Source: CAUZIZ01 sp047514575 (lineage in GTDB: Bacteria; Acidobacteriota; UBA6911; RPQK01; JAJDTT01). Taken from it: a stretch of 7,566 nucleotides of DNA. The notes below the pieces were generated by a model, which saw nothing but the letters and a program-made list of their open reading frames with translations, was not told the DNA's origin and did no database searches. Numbering within the stretch: position 1 is the first letter of the stretch; the number at the start of each line of letters is the position of its first letter. The position numbers and the translations under genes are program-made. This document shows, piece after piece, positions 1 to 5,126 of the stretch. Location: NCBI GenBank assembly GCA_047514575.1, contig JAKZYH010000694.1, positions 1-7,566 on the forward strand. Reading direction: 5' to 3'.

Positions 1-79
1 GTCCCGGAGGAACTGGCATCTCGCTGGTGGCCACCCATAAATCCTTTTGATGTCGCCGCTTCTTCTTCCCCATTGCCAT
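1..79 (-). CDS. Transposase, N-terminal fragment (runs off left edge)
   Basis: Reading the minus strand from the ATG at 79-77 (or the in-frame ATG at 73-71) gives an open frame to the window edge. It begins MAMGKKKRRHQKDLWVATSE and continues MPVPPG. A lysine/arginine-rich start followed by an LWVAT-S-x-(L/M)-P...PG segment resembles, from memory, the beginning of a group of DDE-type insertion-sequence transposases that typically continue with a GHPFY-type motif. The catalytic domain lies outside the window, so I do not assign an IS family. There is no clear Shine-Dalgarno before either ATG, which is common for transposases. The gene diverges from the SDR gene at 292. It could be an intact IS or a remnant, and the window cannot tell. 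With only ~26 residues visible, the identification rests on one short motif. Confidence 0.6.
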   Translation of the reverse strand, partial: MAMGKKKRRHQKDLWVATSEMPVPPG

Positions 80-291
80 GAGCCCATTTTATTGCCTGCA
101 CCTGACTAACGATCAGCGACTTTCACCACGGGCTGCTAGCGAAGATTTCTGGTTGAGGAAGACCGAGAACAAACTCCGTCTGGTCACGAATTGTACGATG
201 AGCGGGAGGCCGGATCAATGCCGGGCGCATCCAATGGCAATTTGGAGTCCTTTCAACCATAATCAGCCGAAGCTTTCCCAGGAGTCGGTTA
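80..291. other. Divergent intergenic region, presumed insertion-sequence end
   Basis: These 212 bases separate the divergent transposase and SDR starts. If the transposase belongs to an intact IS, its terminal inverted repeat should lie here, but it cannot be picked out without the other end. On the SDR side, CATAAT at 258-263 is a possible -10 box with no convincing -35. AGGAG at 280-284 is the SDR ribosome-binding site. An 83-codon plus-strand frame starting at 78 crosses this region into the SDR gene. It has no recognisable features and is probably spurious. Confidence 0.5.
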
Positions 292-1089
292 ATGAATACC
301 AAACCTACTGGCGTGCCCCGTGTCGATAAGCTGTTCCGTCTCGATGGCCAGGTGGCGGTGATTGCTGGAGGGGGTAACGGAATCGGCCGAATGACCTCTC
401 ATGTGCTGGCACAATCGGGTGCTCTGGTAGTCGTGATCGACGTCGATGCTCCAGCTGCCGAGGGGGTGGCGCAAGAGATCGCCGACGCTGGAGGACGGGC
501 GATAGCCCGGCATCTGGATGTAACCGATGAAGCAGCGGTGGTTACGGCCTTTGGCACCTTGGTAGCCGAACAGGGGCGGCTGGATATTCTGGTCAATTGC
601 GCCGGCGGGGGGAAGCTGGTGCCGGCAGTAGAGATGGAGCTGGACGACTGGAACGAGATCGTGACCCGTAATCTGACCAGTACCTTCCTCTGCTGTCGAG
701 AAGCAGGAAGGCAGATGCTGAAGCAGGGAAGCGGTAGTATCATCAACATCTCCTCTATCCTGGGTCATAGCGGCGGTGGCATCCATCCCAATCCGGCCTA
801 TCACGCCGCCAAGGGGGCGGTGATTAGTTATACCCGGGCGCTAGCCGCCGAGTGGGGGCCACGAGGAGTGCGAGTCAACGATATCGCTCCGACCTACGTC
901 AATACCCGTCTGGCGGCGGGGGTGCTCAATGATCCCAAGCTCCGTGCCGCCATCGAGAGCCTGACCCCGTTGGGTCGGGTCGCGGAGGTTGCGGACCTTG
1001 CCGGTGCCATGCTTTATCTAGCCAGCCCTGCTTCAGCGATGGTCACCGGCCACAGTCTGAGGGTGGACGGCGGCTATCTTGCTCGGTGA
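292..1089 (+). CDS. Short-chain dehydrogenase/reductase (SDR) family oxidoreductase
   Basis: A 265-residue classical SDR, an NAD(P)(H)-dependent oxidoreductase acting on an alcohol/ketone substrate in the cytoplasm. The visible landmarks are the Rossmann glycine motif AGGGNGIG (25-32), an acidic D50 at the end of the second strand (favouring NAD(H)), the LDVTD adenine-pocket segment (75-79), and NCAG (102-105). The catalytic residues are N127, S154, Y170 and K174 (Y-x-x-x-K). The C-terminal VTGHSLRVDGGY is typical of the family. Two small departures are A25 where Thr is usual in TGxxxGIG, and P-T (200-201) where P-G is usual. The length is slightly above the usual ~250 because of a ~15-residue N-terminal extension. 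The start is supported by AGGAG seven nt upstream. The gene stands alone, next to the presumed IS end, so its substrate cannot be inferred. It ends in TGA ten bases before the first intergenic repeat copy. Confidence 0.95.
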   Translation: MNTKPTGVPRVDKLFRLDGQVAVIAGGGNGIGRMTSHVLAQSGALVVVIDVDAPAAEGVAQEIADAGGRAIARHLDVTDEAAVVTAFGTLVAEQGRLDILVNCAGGGKLVPAVEMELDDWNEIVTRNLTSTFLCCREAGRQMLKQGSGSIINISSILGHSGGGIHPNPAYHAAKGAVISYTRALAAEWGPRGVRVNDIAPTYVNTRLAAGVLNDPKLRAAIESLTPLGRVAEVADLAGAMLYLASPASAMVTGHSLRVDGGYLAR

Positions 1090-1099
1090 GGCTTGGTCC

Positions 1100-1120
1100 C
1101 ATTCGAGAAAGAAAACTTCG
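1100..1120. repeat. Intergenic repeat, right-end copy 1
   Basis: First of three copies of a sequence of the form TTCGAGAAMGAAACTTCGG. This copy has one extra A in the second A-run and lacks the final G. It begins ten bases after the SDR stop codon. The left half seen in the fuller copies (AAGTTTCAGGTYAG...) is absent here because coding sequence precedes it. It is followed by the hairpin at 1159-1185. Confidence 0.75.
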
Positions 1121-1158
1121 AATTCCTCGGGGTTGACCTGCCGATCTTGCGGCTTCTA

Positions 1159-1185
1159 CCCGGGCCCTTTCCGGGAGGCCCTGGG
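1159..1185 (+). terminator. GC-rich hairpin downstream of SDR, possible terminator
   Basis: CCCGGGCC at 1159-1166 can pair with GGCCCTGGG at 1177-1185 with a single bulged T, enclosing a 10-base loop. It lies 70 bases after the SDR stop codon. No U-tract follows, so it is not a textbook intrinsic terminator. It could be a transcript 3'-end stabiliser or simply part of the repeat island. Confidence 0.3.
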
Positions 1186-1211
1186 AGCACGCAAACACCG
1201 GTCGGTCAGCT

Positions 1212-1279
1212 CTAACCTTGGGTCAAAGGAATCCAAATCGAAATCGAAATCGAAATCGTTCCTCCAAGTTTCAGGTTAG
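1212..1279. repeat. Inverted repeat enclosing hexamer array
   Basis: CTAACCTTGG at 1212-1221 is inverted at 1264-1279 as CCAAG, five unpaired bases (TTTCA), then GGTTAG. The arms bracket the AAATCG hexamer array. The geometry superficially recalls a recombination site, but the integron core consensus is not met. It may be an imperfect hairpin of the repeat family. Confidence 0.35.
1235..1258. repeat. Tandem hexamer array (AAATCG x4)
   Basis: Four perfect head-to-tail copies of AAATCG, 24 bases in all, preceded by the related GGAATCC. The array ends seven bases before the left end of the ~57-bp repeat at 1266. The heptamer array at 1709-1782 abuts the same left-end sequence, so two different short-period arrays sit beside the same repeat terminus. 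Confidence 0.9.
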
Positions 1280-1323
1280 CCCCGCCACCGGCTGCGCCGG
1301 ATCATTCGAGAAAGAAACTTCGG
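1266..1323. repeat. Intergenic repeat unit A (full copy with terminal inverted repeats)
   Basis: A ~58-bp unit that starts AAGTTTCAGGTTAG and ends TTCGAGAAAGAAACTTCGG. AAGTTTC at 1266-1272 is the exact reverse complement of GAAACTT at 1314-1320, so the ends can pair. Inside is a small perfect hairpin, CCGGC-TGC-GCCGG (1288-1300). Unit B shows the same order of parts with a different inner hairpin. The large palindrome begins five bases beyond the right end. Confidence 0.7.
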
Positions 1324-1327
1324 CCGG

Positions 1328-1409
1328 CGTGGCGGTGGCTTCCAAGCCGCCGTATCCCTTCCCTCGAGCCTTTGGCTCGAAAAACGGCGGCCTGGAGGCC
1401 ACCGCCACG
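1328..1409. repeat. Large palindrome with nested hairpin, possible bidirectional terminator or mobile repeat
   Basis: The 26-base arms at 1328-1353 and 1384-1409 are reverse complements at 24 of 26 positions. In the plus-strand RNA one mismatch becomes a U-G wobble and the other an A-C. The 30-base loop contains a second perfect hairpin, TCGAGCC-TTT-GGCTCGA (1364-1380). TTTT follows one base beyond the outer stem (1411-1414), so a plus-strand transcript could terminate here. On the minus strand no U-tract follows. The symmetry is in register with codons, so unrelated frames on both strands spell nearly the same peptides (VAVAS, then PP, and GGLEATAT). That is a product of the palindrome, not evidence of coding. 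Confidence 0.85.
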
Positions 1410-1492
1410 GTTTTCAGAAAATTGCTTGGACAACTCTCTATCCAACTATAAATCAATGGCTTAAGGCGTTTCTCTGTCGAAAACAGCAAATG

Positions 1493-1549
1493 AAATTTCA
1501 GGTCAGTGCCCCCCCAGCGGAGCTGCCCCATTCGAGAACGAAACTTCGG
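1493..1549. repeat. Intergenic repeat unit B (full copy)
   Basis: A 57-bp unit aligning with unit A end to end. It starts AAATTTCAGGTCAG and ends TTCGAGAACGAAACTTCGG. The termini AAATTTC and GAAACTT pair at six of seven positions. At the place where unit A has its inner hairpin, this copy has a different one, CAGC-GGA-GCTG (1515-1525). Conserved ends with a diverged but still self-complementary middle suggest that the folded form matters, or did when the repeat spread. Confidence 0.7.
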
Positions 1550-1625
1550 TCGAGGATAGGCGATATTGTGCGTCACTCCGTGGGGAAGAGTTGTCCAGCT
1601 CGCTCCCTTCTTCGTCGTCCTCGAC
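1549..1625. repeat. Spaced inverted repeat beside unit B
   Basis: GTCGAGGA at 1549-1556 is perfectly inverted as TCCTCGAC at 1618-1625, with 61 bases between. It abuts the right end of unit B, just as the large palindrome abuts the right end of unit A. An 8-bp match at this spacing could be chance. Confidence 0.35.
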
Positions 1626-1708
1626 GGCCGGAACTTGGCCTCATGTTGCTAGCGGCTCAAGTCGTTCGCGGCTCTGTCGGATCGCGGAACGTGATGGTGG
1701 GCGATCGT

Positions 1709-1787
1709 TTGGAACTTGATGCTTGTGATTTGGAGCTTGTTTGTACCTTGTATCTTGTAGCTTCGACTTTCGAAGTTTCAGGTTAGC
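1709..1787. repeat. Degenerate heptamer array ending in the repeat's left end
   Basis: Consecutive seven-base units of the form TTGNNNY run TTGGAAC, TTGATGC, TTGTGAT, TTGGAGC. A four-base TTGT follows, then TTGTACC, TTGTATC, TTGTAGC, then the decayed units TTCGACT, TTCGAAG and TTTCAGG up to 1782. The last units overlap AAGTTTCAGGTTAGC (1773-1787), an exact 15-base match to 1266-1280. Its TTA is the reverse complement of the E2 stop codon, so the repeat overlaps the last five bases of that gene. CTTCG-ACTTT-CGAAG (1761-1775) can form a weak hairpin downstream of E2, without a U-tract. Confidence 0.8.
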
Positions 1788-3018
1788 TCGTGTACTCCCC
1801 GGGTGAGGCGAAAAGGCCTTGAAGCTCTTGCAGGAAGTTGCCCGCGGGAACACCGTCCAAGGCGCGGTGATCGAAGACCAGACAGAGATGAGCCGTGGAA
1901 CGGACTGCGAGCTCATTCTCAACCACCAGGGGGCGTGGCTGGATTCTGCCCACCCCTAGGATCGCCACCTGCGGGGGGCTGATGATCGGAGTCAGGAGGT
2001 CGACACCCGTGCTCCCCAGGTTGGTGATGGTGAAGGTTGCATCGGCCACATCATCCAACTGCAGTTTGTCGGCCCGAGCCCTCTGGGCCAGGTCCAGACC
2101 CTCGCTGGCGATCTGCCCGAGGTCTTTAGTGGTGACGTCGCGAATCACCGGAACAACGAGGCCCTCGTCGAGGTTCACCGCGACACCAATATTGATTTGG
2201 TCGTGCAGATTCACGACTCGATCGACCAGGGTAGCGTTGAGTCTTGGATGACGGGTCAGTGCCACTGCTACAGCCCTGGTGATCAGGTGATTGAGGGAGA
2301 TTCGCTGACCGTATTGCTCCTGCCACTGCTCCAGCATCGACTCGCGAAAGTCGACGGTGGCGCTCATATCCACCTGCATCGTGAGGGTGACGCGGGGAAT
2401 GGTGTTCCAGCTCTGGAACATGCGCTCGGCCACTCGGCCCCGGATACCCGTCAGGGGGATGCGCGCGGACGCGGCGAGTGTGGATGGGGTGGCAGGTCCG
2501 GTCGCCGAAGCCGCGCCAAGAATGTCCTCTTTGGTGATTCGCCCACGGGGTCCGGTACCTGTCACGGTTGTTGGATCGACCCCAAGTTCGGCGGCCATCT
2601 TTCGCGCCACCGGTGATATCTTGAGCCGCTCCCCTGAAGTCCGAGCTTCCCCCGATCGATCGACTGAGGCTGATCGATTGACTGGAGAAGGTGCGATCTC
2701 AGGCGTCACAGTCGCAGGAGCTTCCGCTTCCGCTTCCTCTGCCAGCAGCCGCTCGATCTCGCTCTCGTCCAGGGTTTCCCCAGGGACTGAAAAGAGAGCC
2801 AGCGTCGCCCCGATTGGCCGTTCCTCATCTGCCGCCGCCAGGACCCTGACCAGCACTCCATCCACGGGCGCTTCCACTTCGGTGGTGACCTTGTCTGTTT
2901 CCACCACGAGCAGCGGTTCTCCCTTGGCCAAGGGGTCTCCTTCCTGTTTCAGCCACTCGACGATCCTGCCCGTTTCCATCGTATGCCCCAGGCTGGGCAT
3001 CCCGAACTTAATGGCCAT
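1783..3018 (-). CDS. Dihydrolipoamide acyltransferase, E2 of a 2-oxoacid (pyruvate/acetoin) dehydrogenase complex
   Basis: A 411-residue E2 core protein that transfers the acyl group from lipoamide to CoA. The domains in order are one lipoyl domain (about 1-78, lipoylated lysine K43 in ETDKVT), an acidic Glu/Ala then Ser/Arg-rich linker (about 80-130), a peripheral subunit-binding domain (about 132-168, ISPVARKMAAELGVD...GPRGRITKEDI), and a catalytic domain (about 185-411). The active-site motif is DHRALDG, with H384 and D388. TITNLG and the PPQVAILGVG segment are also typical. The linker DNA carries small duplications: GCTTCC three times at 2720-2737, and a 13-base repeat at 2654-2666 and 2672-2684. 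The gene is last in the operon, 60 nt after E1 beta. The ribosome-binding site is weak, so translation may lean on upstream genes. The stop codon lies in an intergenic repeat. The family is certain; the substrate (pyruvate, acetoin or branched 2-oxoacids) is not. Confidence 0.95.
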   Translation of the reverse strand: MAIKFGMPSLGHTMETGRIVEWLKQEGDPLAKGEPLLVVETDKVTTEVEAPVDGVLVRVLAAADEERPIGATLALFSVPGETLDESEIERLLAEEAEAEAPATVTPEIAPSPVNRSASVDRSGEARTSGERLKISPVARKMAAELGVDPTTVTGTGPRGRITKEDILGAASATGPATPSTLAASARIPLTGIRGRVAERMFQSWNTIPRVTLTMQVDMSATVDFRESMLEQWQEQYGQRISLNHLITRAVAVALTRHPRLNATLVDRVVNLHDQINIGVAVNLDEGLVVPVIRDVTTKDLGQIASEGLDLAQRARADKLQLDDVADATFTITNLGSTGVDLLTPIISPPQVAILGVGRIQPRPLVVENELAVRSTAHLCLVFDHRALDGVPAGNFLQELQGLFASPGEYTS

Positions 3019-3078
3019 GACGCGATCTCAGCTTTCTTGTGATTCCGTGGTGCTGGTTCTGAACTCCGAAGACTCTCT

Positions 3079-4050
3079 CTATAATCCTAATTCATGAACT
3101 GCGGAAATCAGATCCTCGGGCTTCGGTATCACCAGTTTCTCTAACTCTGGGCTGAAGGGCATCGGGACGTCGGCCCCGGCCACACGCTTGACCGGTGCAT
3201 CGAGCGCGTCGAAGCACTCCTCGGCGATCATGGAAGCGAGTTCTGCCCCGGATCCGCCTCGCCGGACCTCCTCGTCCGCGACGATGACCCGGTTGGTCTT
3301 TTCGACCGAGGCAAAGATCGCTTCCTTGTCGAGCGGGACCAGGGTGCGGGGGTCCACTACTTCTACCTCGATTCCCTCCTGTGCCAGCGTCTCGGCTGCC
3401 TCCAGAGCTTTGCCTACCATCGGACCGGTCGCGATTATGGACACGTCGCGTCCTTCCCGCTTGACGTCCGCCTGGCCGAAGGGAATGGTATAGTCCTCTT
3501 CTGGGACCTCGCCCCTCTGCGAATACATGCGTTTGTACTCGATGAACATCACCGGATCCCGTCCCCGAAGGGCTGACTTCATGAGACCCTTGGCGTCGTA
3601 GGGTGTCGCAGGCACTGCGACCTGTAAACCGGGGACGTGCATGAACCAGGCCTCGAGGCTCTGTGAGTGCTGGGCTGCGATCAGTCGTGCCGAGCCCGAG
3701 GGAAGTCGCAGTACGATCGGCACATCGGTCTGGCCGCCGAACATGTAGCGGACTTTCGCCATCTGATTCACGACCTCGTCCATGGCACAGGTGACGAAAT
3801 CGACATACATCATTTCAGCTACTGGTCGCATGCCACAGAGGGCTGCGCCCAAGGCCGTTCCCACGATCCCTGCTTCTGAAATCGCCGTCTGGCGAATCCG
3901 ATCGGGAAAGCGCTCCGCGATGCCTCGTGTCACCGCATAGGCTCCGCCGTGGGCAATCACGTCTTCTCCGATGACGAAGACAGTCTCGTCCCGCGCCATT
4001 TCTTCGTGCAACGCATCACGAATCGCCTCATTCATCCTGATCTTTGGCAT
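3079..4050 (-). CDS. E1 beta subunit of a 2-oxoacid (pyruvate/acetoin) dehydrogenase complex
   Basis: A 323-residue beta subunit of a heterotetrameric thiamine-diphosphate-dependent dehydrogenase. It carries the N-terminal Pyr-type fold and the C-terminal transketolase-like domain. Visible landmarks are the VIGEDV segment (26-31), AISEAG with the conserved cofactor-activating E59, the AAQHSQS motif (H128) and VDPRTLVPLD in the C-terminal domain. The length matches the family (~325). GGAG seven nt before the ATG supports the start. The gene follows E1 alpha by 28 nt and precedes E2 by 60 nt, so the subunits are probably co-transcribed and made together. The alpha subunit's GMLGANGIVGGG is typical of AcoA-type proteins, and this beta subunit would be the AcoB/PdhB partner. 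Sequence alone does not settle the substrate. Confidence 0.95.
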   Translation of the reverse strand: MPKIRMNEAIRDALHEEMARDETVFVIGEDVIAHGGAYAVTRGIAERFPDRIRQTAISEAGIVGTALGAALCGMRPVAEMMYVDFVTCAMDEVVNQMAKVRYMFGGQTDVPIVLRLPSGSARLIAAQHSQSLEAWFMHVPGLQVAVPATPYDAKGLMKSALRGRDPVMFIEYKRMYSQRGEVPEEDYTIPFGQADVKREGRDVSIIATGPMVGKALEAAETLAQEGIEVEVVDPRTLVPLDKEAIFASVEKTNRVIVADEEVRRGGSGAELASMIAEECFDALDAPVKRVAGADVPMPFSPELEKLVIPKPEDLISAVHELGL

Positions 4051-4078
4051 CGTTCAACTCCACCACACATGTCGCCGG

Positions 4079-5065
4079 TCAAGTGATCTCATAGGAATAG
4101 ACATCCCTGTAGAGTTCCTCTGGACCGGGATAAGGACTCTCGTCTGCGAAAGCAACCGCCTCCTGGATCTCTTCGGCCGCCTTCTTCTGGATCGTTTCAG
4201 ATACGTCTGCCGTAAGGATCCCCTGTTTGGTCAAGTATTTTTCGAAGGACGCGAGGGGGTCACGGCTGTCTGACCATTCGGCGATGTCCTCACGGGTCCT
4301 ATACTGTTGAGGATCGCCCATGTTGTGACCGTGAAATCGATAGGTTTTGCACTCCAGGAGGGTCGGCCCTTCACCCTGTCGTGCCCGCCCAATGGCCTCG
4401 CCGGCAGCCTCATACACGGCCAGCACGTCCATGCCGTCGACCTGGAGCCCGGGGATACCGTAGGCAGACGCCATAGACGAGATGTCGGTGACCAGGGTAA
4501 CCTCCTCCTGGGCGGTCCATTGGGCGAACTGATTGTTCTCGCAAACGTAGACGACCGGCAACCTCCATACCGCTCCCATGTTGATATTCTCGTGGAAGGG
4601 GCCACGGTTGGCGGCACCATCGCCGAAGAAGCACACGGCCACTTGTCCTTCGGCTCGCATCTGTGCTGCGAGTCCCGCTCCGGTCGCCAGTCCAAAACCA
4701 CCTCCTACGATGCCGTTGGCACCGAGCATCCCGACAGCGAAATCGGCGATGTGCATCGAGCCTCCCTTGCCCTTGCAAACGCCGGTGATGCGGCCGTACA
4801 GCTCAGCCATCATTCGCTTCATGTCGGCGCCCTTTGAGAGGCTGTGGCCATGGCCTCGATGATTGCTGGCGATGTAGTCCTCGCTGTTGAGGTGGGTGCA
4901 TACTCCCACTGCCGCCGCCTCCTGGCCGATACAGGTGTGCAAGGCACCCAACACCTTCCCTTGGCTCGACTGAAACTCAGCCTGCTCTTCGAACAGGCGA
5001 ATACGCCACATGAGGTGGTACATATCCAACAGGACTTCCGGGGATGGAGATTGCTCTGGTGTCAT
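4079..5065 (-). CDS. E1 alpha subunit of a 2-oxoacid (pyruvate/acetoin) dehydrogenase complex
   Basis: A 328-residue thiamine-diphosphate-dependent E1 alpha subunit. With E1 beta it decarboxylates the 2-oxoacid (or cleaves acetoin) and passes the acyl group to lipoyl-E2. The thiamine-diphosphate/metal motif runs from GDG (148-150) to ENN (176-178). Other landmarks are SNHRGHGHSLSKG (67-79), GKGGSMHIAD (99-108), GMLGANGIVGGG (112-123) and the loop RFHGHNMGDPQQYR near the phosphorylation-loop position of the family. The GMLGANGIVGGG segment is strongly reminiscent of acetoin dehydrogenase alpha subunits, but pyruvate-specific homologues share much of it. GAGGAGG a few bases before the ATG is the strongest ribosome-binding site of the four operon genes. 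It lies 61 nt downstream of the polyphosphate kinase gene. No E3 gene is present nearby in the window. Confidence 0.95.
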   Translation of the reverse strand: MTPEQSPSPEVLLDMYHLMWRIRLFEEQAEFQSSQGKVLGALHTCIGQEAAAVGVCTHLNSEDYIASNHRGHGHSLSKGADMKRMMAELYGRITGVCKGKGGSMHIADFAVGMLGANGIVGGGFGLATGAGLAAQMRAEGQVAVCFFGDGAANRGPFHENINMGAVWRLPVVYVCENNQFAQWTAQEEVTLVTDISSMASAYGIPGLQVDGMDVLAVYEAAGEAIGRARQGEGPTLLECKTYRFHGHNMGDPQQYRTREDIAEWSDSRDPLASFEKYLTKQGILTADVSETIQKKAAEEIQEAVAFADESPYPGPEELYRDVYSYEIT

Positions 5066-5083
5066 CTGATCCTCCTCAGAGGC

Positions 5084-5112
5084 AGCCTAGCCCCCGACAT
5101 CGATCGAGTCAA
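5084..5112 (-). promoter_or_regulatory. Possible internal promoter before E1 alpha
   Basis: On the minus strand TTGACT (5112-5107) matches five of six -35 bases. It is followed, after exactly 17 bases, by TAGGCT (5089-5084), which matches only three of six -10 bases. Transcription would begin near 5077, just at the GAGGAGG ribosome-binding site. The good -35 and spacing argue for it. The poor -10 and very short leader argue against it. Confidence 0.25.
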
Positions 5113-5126
5113 TATAAAGGACGAAG

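Larger units (their letters stand above)
1090..1782. other. Convergent intergenic region rich in repeats, no credible gene
   Basis: These 693 bases lie between the stop codons of the SDR gene (plus) and the E2 gene (minus). Several 66-101 codon frames cross it on both strands, but none has a recognisable domain or a good ribosome-binding site, and they overlap palindromes and tandem arrays. I regard them as spurious. The region holds repeat-family copies, a hexamer array, a heptamer array and a large palindrome, each listed separately. The stretches 1410-1492 and 1626-1708 look unique within the window, and I recognise nothing in them. Confidence 0.8.

Noticed and set aside
289..804. 171-codon minus-strand frame opposite the SDR gene
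   Set aside because: It is a shadow of the SDR coding frame, which has all the catalytic motifs and a good ribosome-binding site.
1079..1279. 66-codon plus-strand frame overlapping the SDR end
   Set aside because: It contains the translated hexamer array (SKSKSKS) and low-complexity sequence, with no ribosome-binding site and no family resemblance.
1212..1280. CTAACC...GGTTAGC as an integron attC recombination site
   Set aside because: The core GTTAGCC breaks the GTTRRRY consensus at the third R, the inverse core does not fit RYYYAAC, and there is no cassette arrangement or integrase in view.
1426..1452. TTGGAC and TATAAA as a plus-strand promoter for a small RNA
   Set aside because: The spacer is only 15 bases, TTGGA/TCCAA is itself an inverted repeat, and no gene or clear RNA with a terminator follows on the plus strand.
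1235..1549. CRISPR-like array
   Set aside because: Repeat copies are few, unevenly spaced and of unequal length, and there are no uniform spacers or cas genes.
1271..1576. 101-codon minus-strand frame as a hypothetical protein
   Set aside because: It runs through the palindrome and both repeat units, has no recognisable domain, and its peptide is mirrored on the other strand because of the inverted repeat.
2357..3097. 246-codon plus-strand frame opposite E2
   Set aside because: It is a Ser/Thr/Arg-rich antisense shadow of the unmistakable E2 gene.
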